Program-made: the position numbers and the translations under genes
Shown: positions 51,467-59,534 of the stretch, piece after piece
Layout of the letters: each line of letters starts with the position of its first letter
How positions within the stretch are numbered: position 1 is the first letter of the stretch
NCBI RefSeq assembly: GCF_000022145.1
Contig: NC_011891.1
Coordinates: 3,888,501-3,952,500 of the forward strand
DNA from: Anaeromyxobacter dehalogenans 2CP-1
GTDB lineage: Bacteria > Myxococcota > Myxococcia > Myxococcales > Anaeromyxobacteraceae
Length of the DNA stretch: 64,000 nt
Direction: 5' to 3'
Notes under the pieces: generated by a model
Told to the model about the DNA's origin: nothing
Seen by the model: only the letters and a program-made list of their open reading frames with translations
Databases searched by the model: none

Positions 51467-52363
51467 TCAGCCGGCGAGCGCGGCGATGGCCCGCTCCAGG
51501 TCCTCGGGCAGCGGGGCGCGCACCTCCACCGGCGCGCCGTCGGACGGCCGCGGGAACGCGAGCCGCGCGGCGTGGAGCGCCTGGCGCGCGATCGCGTCGG
51601 CGCGCACGCCGTAGGCGGCGTCGCCGAGCACCGGGAAGCCGGCCTCCGCGAGCTGCACCCGGATCTGGTGGGTGCGCCCGGTCTCGAGCCGGACCCGCAG
51701 GAGCGCGGCGCCTCGCAGGGCGCGCTCCACCGTCCAGGACAGCCGCGCGCGCCGGGCCGAAGGGAAGCGCGTGGTGAAGCGGCGCGGATCGGCCGGGTCG
51801 CGCCCGTACGGCGTGTCGAGCCGGCCCTCCCGCGGCGGGGCGCCCCCCACCAGCGCCAGGTACTCCTTCTCGACCGCGCCGGCCTCGAACGCGGCGCGCA
51901 GCGCGGCCAGCGCCCGGTCGTGGCGCGCCAGCAGCAGCGCGCCGCTCGTGTCGCGGTCGAGCCGATGCGGCAGCCCGGGGACGGCGCGGCCGTCCACGTC
52001 GAACGAGCCCAGCCGGCTCGCCGCCGCGACGGCCGACGCGCCGCCGGGCGCCGACGCCTCCACCGCGAGCCCGGGCGGCTTCGCGACCACCAGGCAGTCC
52101 GCGTCGTCGTACAGCACCGCCAGCGCCGGGCCCGACGCCTCGGCCGCGCGCGGCGCGGGCCGCTCCACCGCGACCTCCTCGCCCCCGAACAGCTTGCGGT
52201 GCGGGGAGCAGGTCTTTCCGCGGATGCGCACCCGGCCCGTCTCCACCAGCCAGCGGGTGCGCTCCGCGGTCGCGCCGATCGCGCCGGCCAGCCAGCGGTC
52301 CAGCCTGGCGCCGGCCGCCTCGCGCGGCACGCGGAGGAGCTCCGGCGCGGCGGGTGTACCCAC
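51467..52363 (-). CDS. RluA-family 23S rRNA/tRNA pseudouridine synthase
   Basis: 298 aa from GTG 52363. An S4-like RNA-binding domain (GARLDRWLAGAIGATAERTRWLVETGRVRIRGK) is followed by the catalytic domain with the signature GLPHRLDRDTSGALLLAR (catalytic Asp), VEKEYLALV and ETGRTHQIRVQLAEAGFPVLGDAAYG. The target base is not determinable. ATG 52432 would extend the N-terminus into the divergent GST promoter region without a ribosome binding site. Confidence 0.9.
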   Translation of the reverse strand: MGTPAAPELLRVPREAAGARLDRWLAGAIGATAERTRWLVETGRVRIRGKTCSPHRKLFGGEEVAVERPAPRAAEASGPALAVLYDDADCLVVAKPPGLAVEASAPGGASAVAAASRLGSFDVDGRAVPGLPHRLDRDTSGALLLARHDRALAALRAAFEAGAVEKEYLALVGGAPPREGRLDTPYGRDPADPRRFTTRFPSARRARLSWTVERALRGAALLRVRLETGRTHQIRVQLAEAGFPVLGDAAYGVRADAIARQALHAARLAFPRPSDGAPVEVRAPLPEDLERAIAALAG

Positions 52364-52445
52364 CGTGAACGGCCCCCTTCTTCCGGGCCCCGCGGGGCCG
52401 CGACCCGGTCTAGAACGATCCGAACCCTTCATGGAGGACACCGGG

Positions 52446-53051
52446 ATGAAGCTCTACTACGCGCCGCGCACGCGGGCCACCCGCCCCCGCTGGCTGCTCG
52501 AGGAGATGGGCGTTCCCTACGAGCTGGTCCGGCTCGATCGCGCCGCCGGGGCGCTGCGCACGCCCGAGCACCTCGCCCGCCACCCGATGGGCCGCGTGCC
52601 GGTCCTGGAGGACGGCGACGCCCGCCTCTTCGAGTCGGCCGCCATCTGCCTGTGGCTCGCCGAGCGCTTCCCGGAGAAGGGCATGCTCCCGCCGGCCGGC
52701 ACGCCGGGCCGCGCGCTCACCTACCAGTGGCTGTTCTTCGCCATGGACGAGCTGGAGCCGCCGCTCGAGGCGCTGCACGGGCTGCTCCGTCCGCCCGAGG
52801 GCGAGCGCGACGCGGCGGCCATCGAGGCCCAGAAGGCCAGGTTCCTGGAGGGCGCGCGCGTCCTCGACCTGGCGCTCCGGGGCCGCCCGTTCCTCGCCGG
52901 CGACGCGTTCGGCGTGGCCGACCTCGTCACCGGCGCCGTGGCCTCCTGGGGCAAGGCGCTGGTGGGCGGTATCGACGGGATGCCGGCGCTGGCGGCCTGG
53001 CTCGCCGGCGTGAAGGCGCGGCCCGCCTGGAAGCGGGCCATCGCCGACTGA
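52446..53051 (+). CDS. Glutathione S-transferase family protein
   Basis: 201 aa. The N-terminal thioredoxin-like domain starts MKLYYAPRTRATRPRWLLEEMGVPYELV and has the GSH-binding motif GRVPVLEDGDARLFESAAICLWLAERF (cis-Pro, ES). A helical C-terminal domain follows (FGVADLVTGAVASWGKAL). It probably conjugates or isomerises electrophiles. GGAGG lies 7 nt before ATG 52446. Confidence 0.93.
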   Translation: MKLYYAPRTRATRPRWLLEEMGVPYELVRLDRAAGALRTPEHLARHPMGRVPVLEDGDARLFESAAICLWLAERFPEKGMLPPAGTPGRALTYQWLFFAMDELEPPLEALHGLLRPPEGERDAAAIEAQKARFLEGARVLDLALRGRPFLAGDAFGVADLVTGAVASWGKALVGGIDGMPALAAWLAGVKARPAWKRAIAD

Positions 53052-53066
53052 GGCACGGGAGCGCCC

Positions 53067-53195
53067 CGCGCGGCGCAGCCGCGCCCGCGGGGACCTCGCG
53101 CGAGCCCGCGAACGCGGGCGCGCGAGGTCACGGGCCCCGCGCAGCCGGGTGGGGCCCCGCGGAGCTCCGCTCCGTGGGGCGGGGCGCAGCCCCGT
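53067..53195. repeat. 129-bp dispersed palindrome-rich repeat, copy 2
   Basis: Same orientation and length as 36117-36245, about 92% identical. It lies between the GST stop and the natural end of the M16 gene. The M16 reading frame runs into it, so the element supplies the last ~22 codons and the stop of that gene. Confidence 0.85.
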
Positions 53196-55977
53196 CAGAT
53201 ACCGTCCCCGGCTTCACGTTGCCGTCGGCGTCCACGAGCTGGACCTCGCCGAGGCCGATCTCGCGCAGGCCGGGCTCGATCTTGGCGCGGTCGCCGATGA
53301 TGACCCAGGTGACGCGGTCCGGCTCCACCATGCGGGCCGCGTCGGTGAGGTCCTTCGGGCCGAGCGCGGCCACCTTCTGCGCGAAGCCGTCGAAGTAGCG
53401 ATCGTCGAAGCCGAAGCGGACGATCTGCGCGATGGACCGCGCCACCGCCCGCGACGTCTCCCAGCGGCCCGGCAGCGACAAGGTCAGCGTGCCCCGCGCC
53501 ACCGCCGCCTCCTCGGCGGTGACGGGCTTCGCCCCGCGGATGCCGGCCAGCTCCTTGCGGATCTCCAGCACCGTCTCCTTGGTCTTGTCGGCCTGCACCG
53601 GCGCGAGCGCGAAGAACGGCCGCTGGCCGCGGGCGTCGGTGAGCAGCGCGCGGGCGCCGTAGGACCAGTGCTTGTCCTCGCGCAGGTTCATGTTGAGCCG
53701 CGAGGTGAACGCGCCGCCCAGCACGGTGTTCATGGCGGTCTGCGCGATCTCCGCGGGGTTCGCCCGCGGCGGGGCGACCTGCCCGGCGATCACCACCGAC
53801 TGGATCGACCCTGGCCGATCGAGGAGGAACACGCGCTGCCCGGCCGGCAGCGCCACCTGCGCCAGGTTCTTCTTCGGGACCTCGCCCGCCTTCCAGCCGC
53901 CCAGCAGCCGCTCCAGCTTCGGCACGATCTCCGCGGCGGTGGTGTCGCCCACCACCACCAGCGTGGCGTTGTTCGGCTTCACCCAGGTCGCGTGCCAGCG
54001 GGCCGCGTCCGCGCGGGAGAGCTTGCCGACGGTGGCCGCGGTGCCGGAGCCGGTGAGCGGGTTCGAGTAGGCGTGCCCCTCGCCATACAGCAGGCGCGGC
54101 AGGATGCGGAACGCCGCCGTCACCGGCTGCACCGCCTCCTGGCCGAGGCCGGCGAGCTGCTGCGCCTTCAGCCGCTCGAAGTCGGCCTCCGGGAACACCG
54201 GGTTCACCACCACGTCGGCGAACAGCGCCAGCGACGCGTCGAGGTTCGCGCGCAGCGCCGCCATGCTGACCAGCGAGGTGTCGAGGTCCGCGCCGGTGTC
54301 GAGGCGCGCCCCCAGCCGCTGCAGGGTGTCGGAGATCTCCAGCGCCGAGCGCGAGCGGGTGCCCTCGTCCAGCATGGCCGTCGCCAGCTTCGCGAGCCCG
54401 GGCGCGCCGTGCTGGTCGGAGGCGTAGCCCGCGTCCACCAGCAGGTCGAGCTGCACGTCCGGGACCGCGTGGCGCTCGGCCACCACGACCTTCAGGCCGT
54501 TGGAGAGCTGGTGCCGCGTGAACGCCGGGAACCGGGGCGCCGGCGCCGGCCCGGGCTCGGGCCGCACCTTGCGATCCGCGCCGGTGGCGGCGGCCTGCAG
54601 CTCGGGGAACGGCAGCACCGACAGCACGTAGACGCCGTCTGACAGCCAGCGGCGGCAGGCGTCCCGGACCTGGGCGGCGGTGGCCGAGCGGATGCGCCCG
54701 AGCCGGGTGCGGTAGGCGTCCGGCGTCCCGCCGTAGACCTGGTTCTCGGCGAGCACGTCGGAGACGCCGCCGAAGCCGCCGATGCGCTCCACGCCGCGCA
54801 CGAACTCGGACAGGATGCCGGTCTTCGCCCGCACCAGCTCCTCGGCGGTGGGGCCCTGCGCCACGAGCCGCGCCACCTCCTCGCGCACCGCGCGCTCGAC
54901 CCTGGCGAGGTCGCCACCGGGCTTCGCGGTCGCCTCGATGAAGAACGTCGAGCCGATCTCGCTGGTGCCCGGATCGGCGCTCACGTCGGTGGCGATCCGC
55001 TCGTCGTAGACGAGCCGCTTGTAGAGCCGCGAGCTCTTGCCCGACGCGAGCACCCGGGCCGCCACCGTGAGCAGGTCGTCGTCCGGGTGGCCCCACTCCG
55101 GCGTGTTCCACACCAGGTAGGCGCGCGCCTGCGGCACGCGGTCCTGCATCACCTGGCGCTGCTCGCCGGTGCGCTTCGCGATCCAGGCCTGCTGCTTGGC
55201 GATGGGCTCGCCCGGCGGCACGTCGCCGAAGTAGTGCTCGACCTTCTTGCGGACCTCGTCGGGCTTCACGTCGCCCGCCACCACCAGCACCGCGTTGCTC
55301 GCGCCGTAGTAGCCGCGGAACCACTCCTTCACGTCGTCGAGCGAGGCGGCCCCCAGGTCCTCCATGGAGCCGATCACCGTCCAGGAGTACGGGTGCGCCT
55401 TCGGGTAGAGCGAGGGCGTCATCACGTCGTACACGCGCCCGTACGGCTGGTTCTCGCCCTGCCGCTTCTCGTTCTGGACGACCCCGCGCTGCTCGTCGAG
55501 GCGCGCCTGCGTGATGGCGCCGAGCAGGTGGCCCATGCGGTCGGACTCCATCCACAGCACGGTGTCGAGCGCCGACACCGGCACGTTCTGGAAGTAGTTG
55601 GTCCGGTCGTTGTTGGTGGTGCCGTTCAGGTCGGTGGCGCCGACGCGCTCCAGCACCTTGAACCAGTCGTCGTCGAAGTGCTCCGAGCCGTTGAACATCA
55701 GGTGCTCGAAGAGGTGCGCGAATCCGGTCTTGCCCGGCCGCTCGTTCTTGGAGCCGACGTGGTACCAGACGTTCACCGCCACGATGGGCGCCTTGTGGTC
55801 CTCGTGGACGATGAGCGTGAGGCCGTTCGGCAGCACGCTCTTCACGTACGGCAGGTCCGGGATCTCCGGCAGGCGCACGGCGGCGGGAGCGGCTGGGGCG
55901 GCGGCGGCCGGCGAGGGCATGGCGGCCAGGGCTGCGATGCCGGCGAGGGCGAGGGAGGCGAGGGTGCGTGTGGGCAT
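53128..55977 (-). CDS. Periplasmic M16 metallopeptidase, two-domain (PqqL/pitrilysin-like)
   Basis: 949 aa with an export signal (LASLALAGIAALAAMPSPAAA). The first M16 half has the inverted zinc motif HLFEH (His88, Glu91, His92) plus the downstream Glu in a NEKRQGENQPYG context. The second half begins about 480 (FTRHQLSNGLKVVVAERHAVPDVQLDLLVDAG) and lacks HxxEH, as in active/inactive domain pairs. It degrades peptides in the periplasm. The C-terminal tail after VDADGNVKPG ([23 protein letters not shown]) comes from the 129-bp repeat, so the original stop was lost or displaced. Confidence 0.92.
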   Translation of the reverse strand: MPTRTLASLALAGIAALAAMPSPAAAAPAAPAAVRLPEIPDLPYVKSVLPNGLTLIVHEDHKAPIVAVNVWYHVGSKNERPGKTGFAHLFEHLMFNGSEHFDDDWFKVLERVGATDLNGTTNNDRTNYFQNVPVSALDTVLWMESDRMGHLLGAITQARLDEQRGVVQNEKRQGENQPYGRVYDVMTPSLYPKAHPYSWTVIGSMEDLGAASLDDVKEWFRGYYGASNAVLVVAGDVKPDEVRKKVEHYFGDVPPGEPIAKQQAWIAKRTGEQRQVMQDRVPQARAYLVWNTPEWGHPDDDLLTVAARVLASGKSSRLYKRLVYDERIATDVSADPGTSEIGSTFFIEATAKPGGDLARVERAVREEVARLVAQGPTAEELVRAKTGILSEFVRGVERIGGFGGVSDVLAENQVYGGTPDAYRTRLGRIRSATAAQVRDACRRWLSDGVYVLSVLPFPELQAAATGADRKVRPEPGPAPAPRFPAFTRHQLSNGLKVVVAERHAVPDVQLDLLVDAGYASDQHGAPGLAKLATAMLDEGTRSRSALEISDTLQRLGARLDTGADLDTSLVSMAALRANLDASLALFADVVVNPVFPEADFERLKAQQLAGLGQEAVQPVTAAFRILPRLLYGEGHAYSNPLTGSGTAATVGKLSRADAARWHATWVKPNNATLVVVGDTTAAEIVPKLERLLGGWKAGEVPKKNLAQVALPAGQRVFLLDRPGSIQSVVIAGQVAPPRANPAEIAQTAMNTVLGGAFTSRLNMNLREDKHWSYGARALLTDARGQRPFFALAPVQADKTKETVLEIRKELAGIRGAKPVTAEEAAVARGTLTLSLPGRWETSRAVARSIAQIVRFGFDDRYFDGFAQKVAALGPKDLTDAARMVEPDRVTWVIIGDRAKIEPGLREIGLGEVQLVDADGNVKPGTVSDGAAPRPTERSSAGPHPAARGP

Positions 55978-56206
55978 GTGGGCTCCGTTCGGTCGCAGAG
56001 GCCCGGATCCCGGAGACGTGACGGCTGCCCGCCCTCCCGGACCCGGCCGGGGGTGCGCGACGCCGCGCACCTGGCGCGCGCACACGAACGCACCGTCCGC
56101 GCACGCCTCCGCGGGTCGGTCACCGCGCACCCGCCGCGCATGATAGCGTTCCGGGGCGACGGCAACCCGCCGTTTTCCCCCAGCCGACCCTCCCCGCCCG
56201 CCCACC

Positions 56207-57379
56207 ATGCGCTCCGTCTCCCTCGAGCTCCGGCTCCTCGTCGCCCTCTTCGCCCTCTGCGCCGGGGCCGCCTTCCTCGGCGCACGCCTGAGCGGCGGGA
56301 TCGTCGAGCAGCAGGTGGAGCAGGCCGGCACCGAGCGGCTGCGCGGCGCGGAGGAGGCGTTCGCGTCGCAGGAGCGGGCCGAGATCGAGAAGCTCTCGGC
56401 CACGCTCGACGCGCTGCTGTCGCGGGACGACCTGCGCCAGGCGTTCGTGGCGCGCGACCGGGAGCGCCTGCTGGCGCTCTCCGCGCCGCTGTTCGAGACG
56501 ATGCGCGACCGGGATCGGATCACCCACTGGTACTTCATCGCGCCGGAGCCCGACGCGACCGTGTTCCTGCGCGTCCACCGGCCCGAGCTGCGCGGCGACA
56601 AGGTCGATCGGGTCACGTTCCGGCGCGCGGTGGAGACGGCCGACGTGGGCGCCGGCAAGGAGCTGGGGCGCACCGCGTTCGCGCTGCGGGTGGTCCGGCC
56701 CTGGCTCCAGGATGGGAAGGTGGTCGGCTACCTCGAGCTGGCCGAGGAGATCGACCACTTCCTGGGCGCGATGAAGTCGCGCACCGGCGACGACTACGGG
56801 ATCCTGGTGAAGAAGCGGTTCCTCGACCAGCGGCGCTGGGCCGAGGTGCTCGGCGAGCGCTCGAACACCTGGAACGACCGGGCCGACGTGGTGGTGGTCG
56901 ACACCACCACCTTCACCGAGGGCATCATCGACTACGAGGGCGACCTCGAGGTGCTGCCCGACGAGGGCGTCGCGCTCGGCGAGGTGGTCCGCGACGACCG
57001 CGCGTACATGCGCGGCATCTTCCCGCTGCGGGACGCGGGCGGGCGCAAGGTGGGCGGCCTGTTCGTGCTGCACGACTTCACCGCGGAGCACGGCGCGGCC
57101 CGCGCCGCCATGCTCCGCTCCTTCATGGTGCTGATCGGCGTCGGCGCGGTGCTGGCCGCGATCCTGGCCGCGATGCTGCACTACGCGGTGTTCGCCCGGC
57201 TGCGCCGGCTGGAGCGCCGGCTCGAGCGCGAGGCGGCCCTGCGCCAGCTTCCGCCGGGGCGGGTGGTCGAGCTCACCGACGACGAGATCGGCCGGCTCGA
57301 GGTGCTGCTGGGCCGCGCGCTGTTTCCGAGCCGCGACGAGTTGCCGCGCGACCCATCGTCCACCGGCCGCCAGGGTTGA
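56207..57379 (+). CDS. Double-Cache-like membrane sensor protein without output domain
   Basis: 390 aa. TM1 (LLVALFALCAGAAFLGA, about 9-25) is followed by a large periplasmic domain. Its pattern THWYFIAPEPDATVFLRVHRPELRGD and FALRVVRPWLQDGKVVGYLELAEEI fits a double Cache-type ligand sensor. TM2 (about 305-325) then leads to a short cytoplasmic HAMP-like tail. No kinase or methyl-accepting domain is present. It starts 73 nt before the heme-motif histidine kinase, so it may be its accessory sensor. The function is inferred from context. Confidence 0.8.
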   Translation: MRSVSLELRLLVALFALCAGAAFLGARLSGGIVEQQVEQAGTERLRGAEEAFASQERAEIEKLSATLDALLSRDDLRQAFVARDRERLLALSAPLFETMRDRDRITHWYFIAPEPDATVFLRVHRPELRGDKVDRVTFRRAVETADVGAGKELGRTAFALRVVRPWLQDGKVVGYLELAEEIDHFLGAMKSRTGDDYGILVKKRFLDQRRWAEVLGERSNTWNDRADVVVVDTTTFTEGIIDYEGDLEVLPDEGVALGEVVRDDRAYMRGIFPLRDAGGRKVGGLFVLHDFTAEHGAARAAMLRSFMVLIGVGAVLAAILAAMLHYAVFARLRRLERRLEREAALRQLPPGRVVELTDDEIGRLEVLLGRALFPSRDELPRDPSSTGRQG

Positions 57380-57451
57380 CCCGAGGCAAGGCCGCAGGGA
57401 TCCCGCGGGCGCATCCTGCGCCTGGGCCGGAGGGAATCGGCCAAGGCGATC

Positions 57452-59188
57452 ATGGCGGAAGCACGCGAAGCCGAGGAGCGTGGCACCGGCGCCCCGGCGC
57501 CGGCCGGTGGCGTCCCGGGAGGGAGTGCGTCCGGCCGCGCAGTGCCGTTCTGGCGCCGCCTCTCCACCAAGCTGCTGGCCGCGGTGGTGCTGCTCGCCCT
57601 GCTCGCGCTCGCGGCCGTGGTGCTCGCGGAGCGCCGCTTCGAGCGGCACCTCCAGGACGAGATCGTCCGCTCCACCGCGCTGGTCGGCGAGGCGGTGACC
57701 ACGGTGGGCCAGGCGGCGCTGCTCGGCGCGACCGAGCGCCACGAGTACCGGACCATCGGCCGGCTCGCCGCGCTGGAGGGCGTGGACCGGATGCGCGTCC
57801 TCGACCCCCGGGGCACGGTTCGCTACGCCAGCCGGCCCGAGGAGATCGGGCAGACCCGCGACAAGGCGCACGCCTCCTGCGTGCCCTGCCACGCCGGGCA
57901 CGAGCTGCCGCTCTCGCGGGCGCCGGCGGAGCAGCGCTGGCGCGAGGAGCGCGGGCCGTCCGGCCGTCGCCTGGTGGTCACCACGCCCGTCTACAACGAC
58001 CGGACCTGCGCCACCGCCGAGTGCCACGTCCACCCGCCCGGCCGGCAGGTGCTGGGCCTGCTCGAGACCGACGTGGCCCTGGAGCCGATCCTCTCCGGCG
58101 TGGCGTCGTTCCGGCGCGGCTTCGTCTCGCTGCTCGTGATCGCGATCGTCGCGACCTCGGCGCTCATGTACCTGTTCCTCCGCTCGGAGGTGCTCGGGCC
58201 GGTGGCCGCGCTGGTCGAGGGCACGCGGCGCGTGGCGAAGGACCAGCTCGACGTGGAGGTCCGGGTCCGCTCGCGCGGCGAGCTCGGCAACCTGGCCGCG
58301 TCGTTCAACGACATGACCCGCTCGCTCCGGCGCCTGGAGGACGAGCTGAACGGGCTGCTCGCCGGCCTCGAGGAGCAGGTGGAGGCGCGCACGGCCGATC
58401 TGCGCAACGCGCAGGAGCAGCTGGTGCGGACCGAGAAGCTCTCCTCCCTGGGCAAGCTCTCGGCCTCCATCGCCCACGAGATCAACAACCCGCTCGCCGG
58501 CATCCTCACGTTCGCGAAGCTGGTGTCACGCACCCTGGCCGAGGGTCCGCCCGACGACGCGCGGCGCGCGGTGCTGCAGCGGAACCTGGGGCTGGTCGAG
58601 CGCGAGGCCCAGCGCTGCAGCGCCATCGTGCGCAACCTGCTCGACTTCGCGCGCGAGCGCCCCATGGCGAAGAAGCCGGTGGATCCGCGCGCGGCGGTGG
58701 AGGAGGCGCTGTCCCTCATCGCGAACCAGATCGCCATCCAGGGCGTGAAGCTGGAGCGCCACCTGCCTCCGCTCCCGCAGGTGCTCGCCGACTTCGGCCA
58801 GCTCCGCCAGGCGTTCGTGAACGTGGCGATGAACGCCTGCGAGGCGATGGGCGCGAAGGGCGGCAAGCTGCGGATCACCGCGCGCGCGCCGGAGGGAGCG
58901 GTGGAGATCGCGTTCCAGGACGACGGGCCGGGCATGCCGCCGGAGCGCGTGAGCCACATCTTCGACCCGTTCTTCACCACCAAGGAGAAGGGCACCGGCC
59001 TGGGCCTCTCGGTGGTGTACGGCATCGTGCAGCGCCACGGTGGGAGCATCGCCGTGGACAGCACCGAGGGCGAGGGCACCACCTTCACCTTCCGGCTGCC
59101 GGCGGTCCCGGCGGAGCGGACCGCGGAGCCGCCGGCCCCGCCGATCCCGGCCGACCCGGCCGCCGCGCCGGCGCGCGCGCAGGGCTGA
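57452..59188 (+). CDS. Sensor histidine kinase with periplasmic c-type heme motifs
   Basis: 578 aa. TM1 is at about 40-59 and TM2 at 224-244. The periplasmic domain between them carries CVPCH (Cys143, Cys146, His147), a classic CxxCH heme-attachment site, and CATAECH (Cys186, Cys191, His192), a CX4CH variant. HAMP (245-300), a coiled coil, the HisKA box SIAHEINNPLAG (His342), N-box, G1 DDGPGM and G2 GTGLGLSVVYG follow. A redox or gas signal sensed through heme is likely. Comparable heme-c periplasmic sensors are known in Geobacter. No response regulator is adjacent. Confidence 0.92.
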   Translation: MAEAREAEERGTGAPAPAGGVPGGSASGRAVPFWRRLSTKLLAAVVLLALLALAAVVLAERRFERHLQDEIVRSTALVGEAVTTVGQAALLGATERHEYRTIGRLAALEGVDRMRVLDPRGTVRYASRPEEIGQTRDKAHASCVPCHAGHELPLSRAPAEQRWREERGPSGRRLVVTTPVYNDRTCATAECHVHPPGRQVLGLLETDVALEPILSGVASFRRGFVSLLVIAIVATSALMYLFLRSEVLGPVAALVEGTRRVAKDQLDVEVRVRSRGELGNLAASFNDMTRSLRRLEDELNGLLAGLEEQVEARTADLRNAQEQLVRTEKLSSLGKLSASIAHEINNPLAGILTFAKLVSRTLAEGPPDDARRAVLQRNLGLVEREAQRCSAIVRNLLDFARERPMAKKPVDPRAAVEEALSLIANQIAIQGVKLERHLPPLPQVLADFGQLRQAFVNVAMNACEAMGAKGGKLRITARAPEGAVEIAFQDDGPGMPPERVSHIFDPFFTTKEKGTGLGLSVVYGIVQRHGGSIAVDSTEGEGTTFTFRLPAVPAERTAEPPAPPIPADPAAAPARAQG

Positions 59189-59203
59189 TCGGCCCGGGCC
59201 GGC

Positions 59204-59500
59204 TCACCCGCCCCGCTGCGCGCCGCGCAGGAGCGCGGCGGCGAGCGAGAGCGGGCCGGAGGCGATGTCGTCGGCGTCGATCACGATCACCTCGTCGTCG
59301 CCGTCCCAGCGCGACTCGCGCGGCGGCAGCGGCCCGGCGCCGGGATCCACCACCAGCACCGCGGCGGGCACGAGCGCGCGCACCCAGCGCAGGATCGCCG
59401 CGAGCCGCCTCGGGCTGGCGCCGCGGCGCACGATCACCACCGGAGCCTCGGAGCGATCCCGCACGTGATCCAGAACAGGCGTCCGTCCGGCGCATTTCAC
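59204..59500 (-). CDS. Hypothetical protein
   Basis: 98 aa, GTG start at 59500 (GTG 59464 is an alternative; neither has a good ribosome binding site). VVIVRRGASPRRLAAILRWVRALVPAAVLVVDPG then DEVIVIDADDIASGPLSLAAALL suggests a small Rossmann-like alpha/beta protein. No family is recognised. It fills the gap between the kinase and the divergent ABC gene. Confidence 0.5.
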   Translation of the reverse strand: MKCAGRTPVLDHVRDRSEAPVVIVRRGASPRRLAAILRWVRALVPAAVLVVDPGAGPLPPRESRWDGDDEVIVIDADDIASGPLSLAAALLRGAQRGG

Positions 59501-59534
59501 CCCCTGGCGGGCACGTCCGCATTAGCATCCCCGG

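Noticed and set aside
49325-53398. A 1357-codon open frame on the plus strand
   Set aside because: It lies antisense to or out of frame with the hydroxylase, MFS, RluA and GST genes. Its composition (Arg/Ala/Gly/Pro-rich) is that of a GC-driven shadow frame, not a protein.
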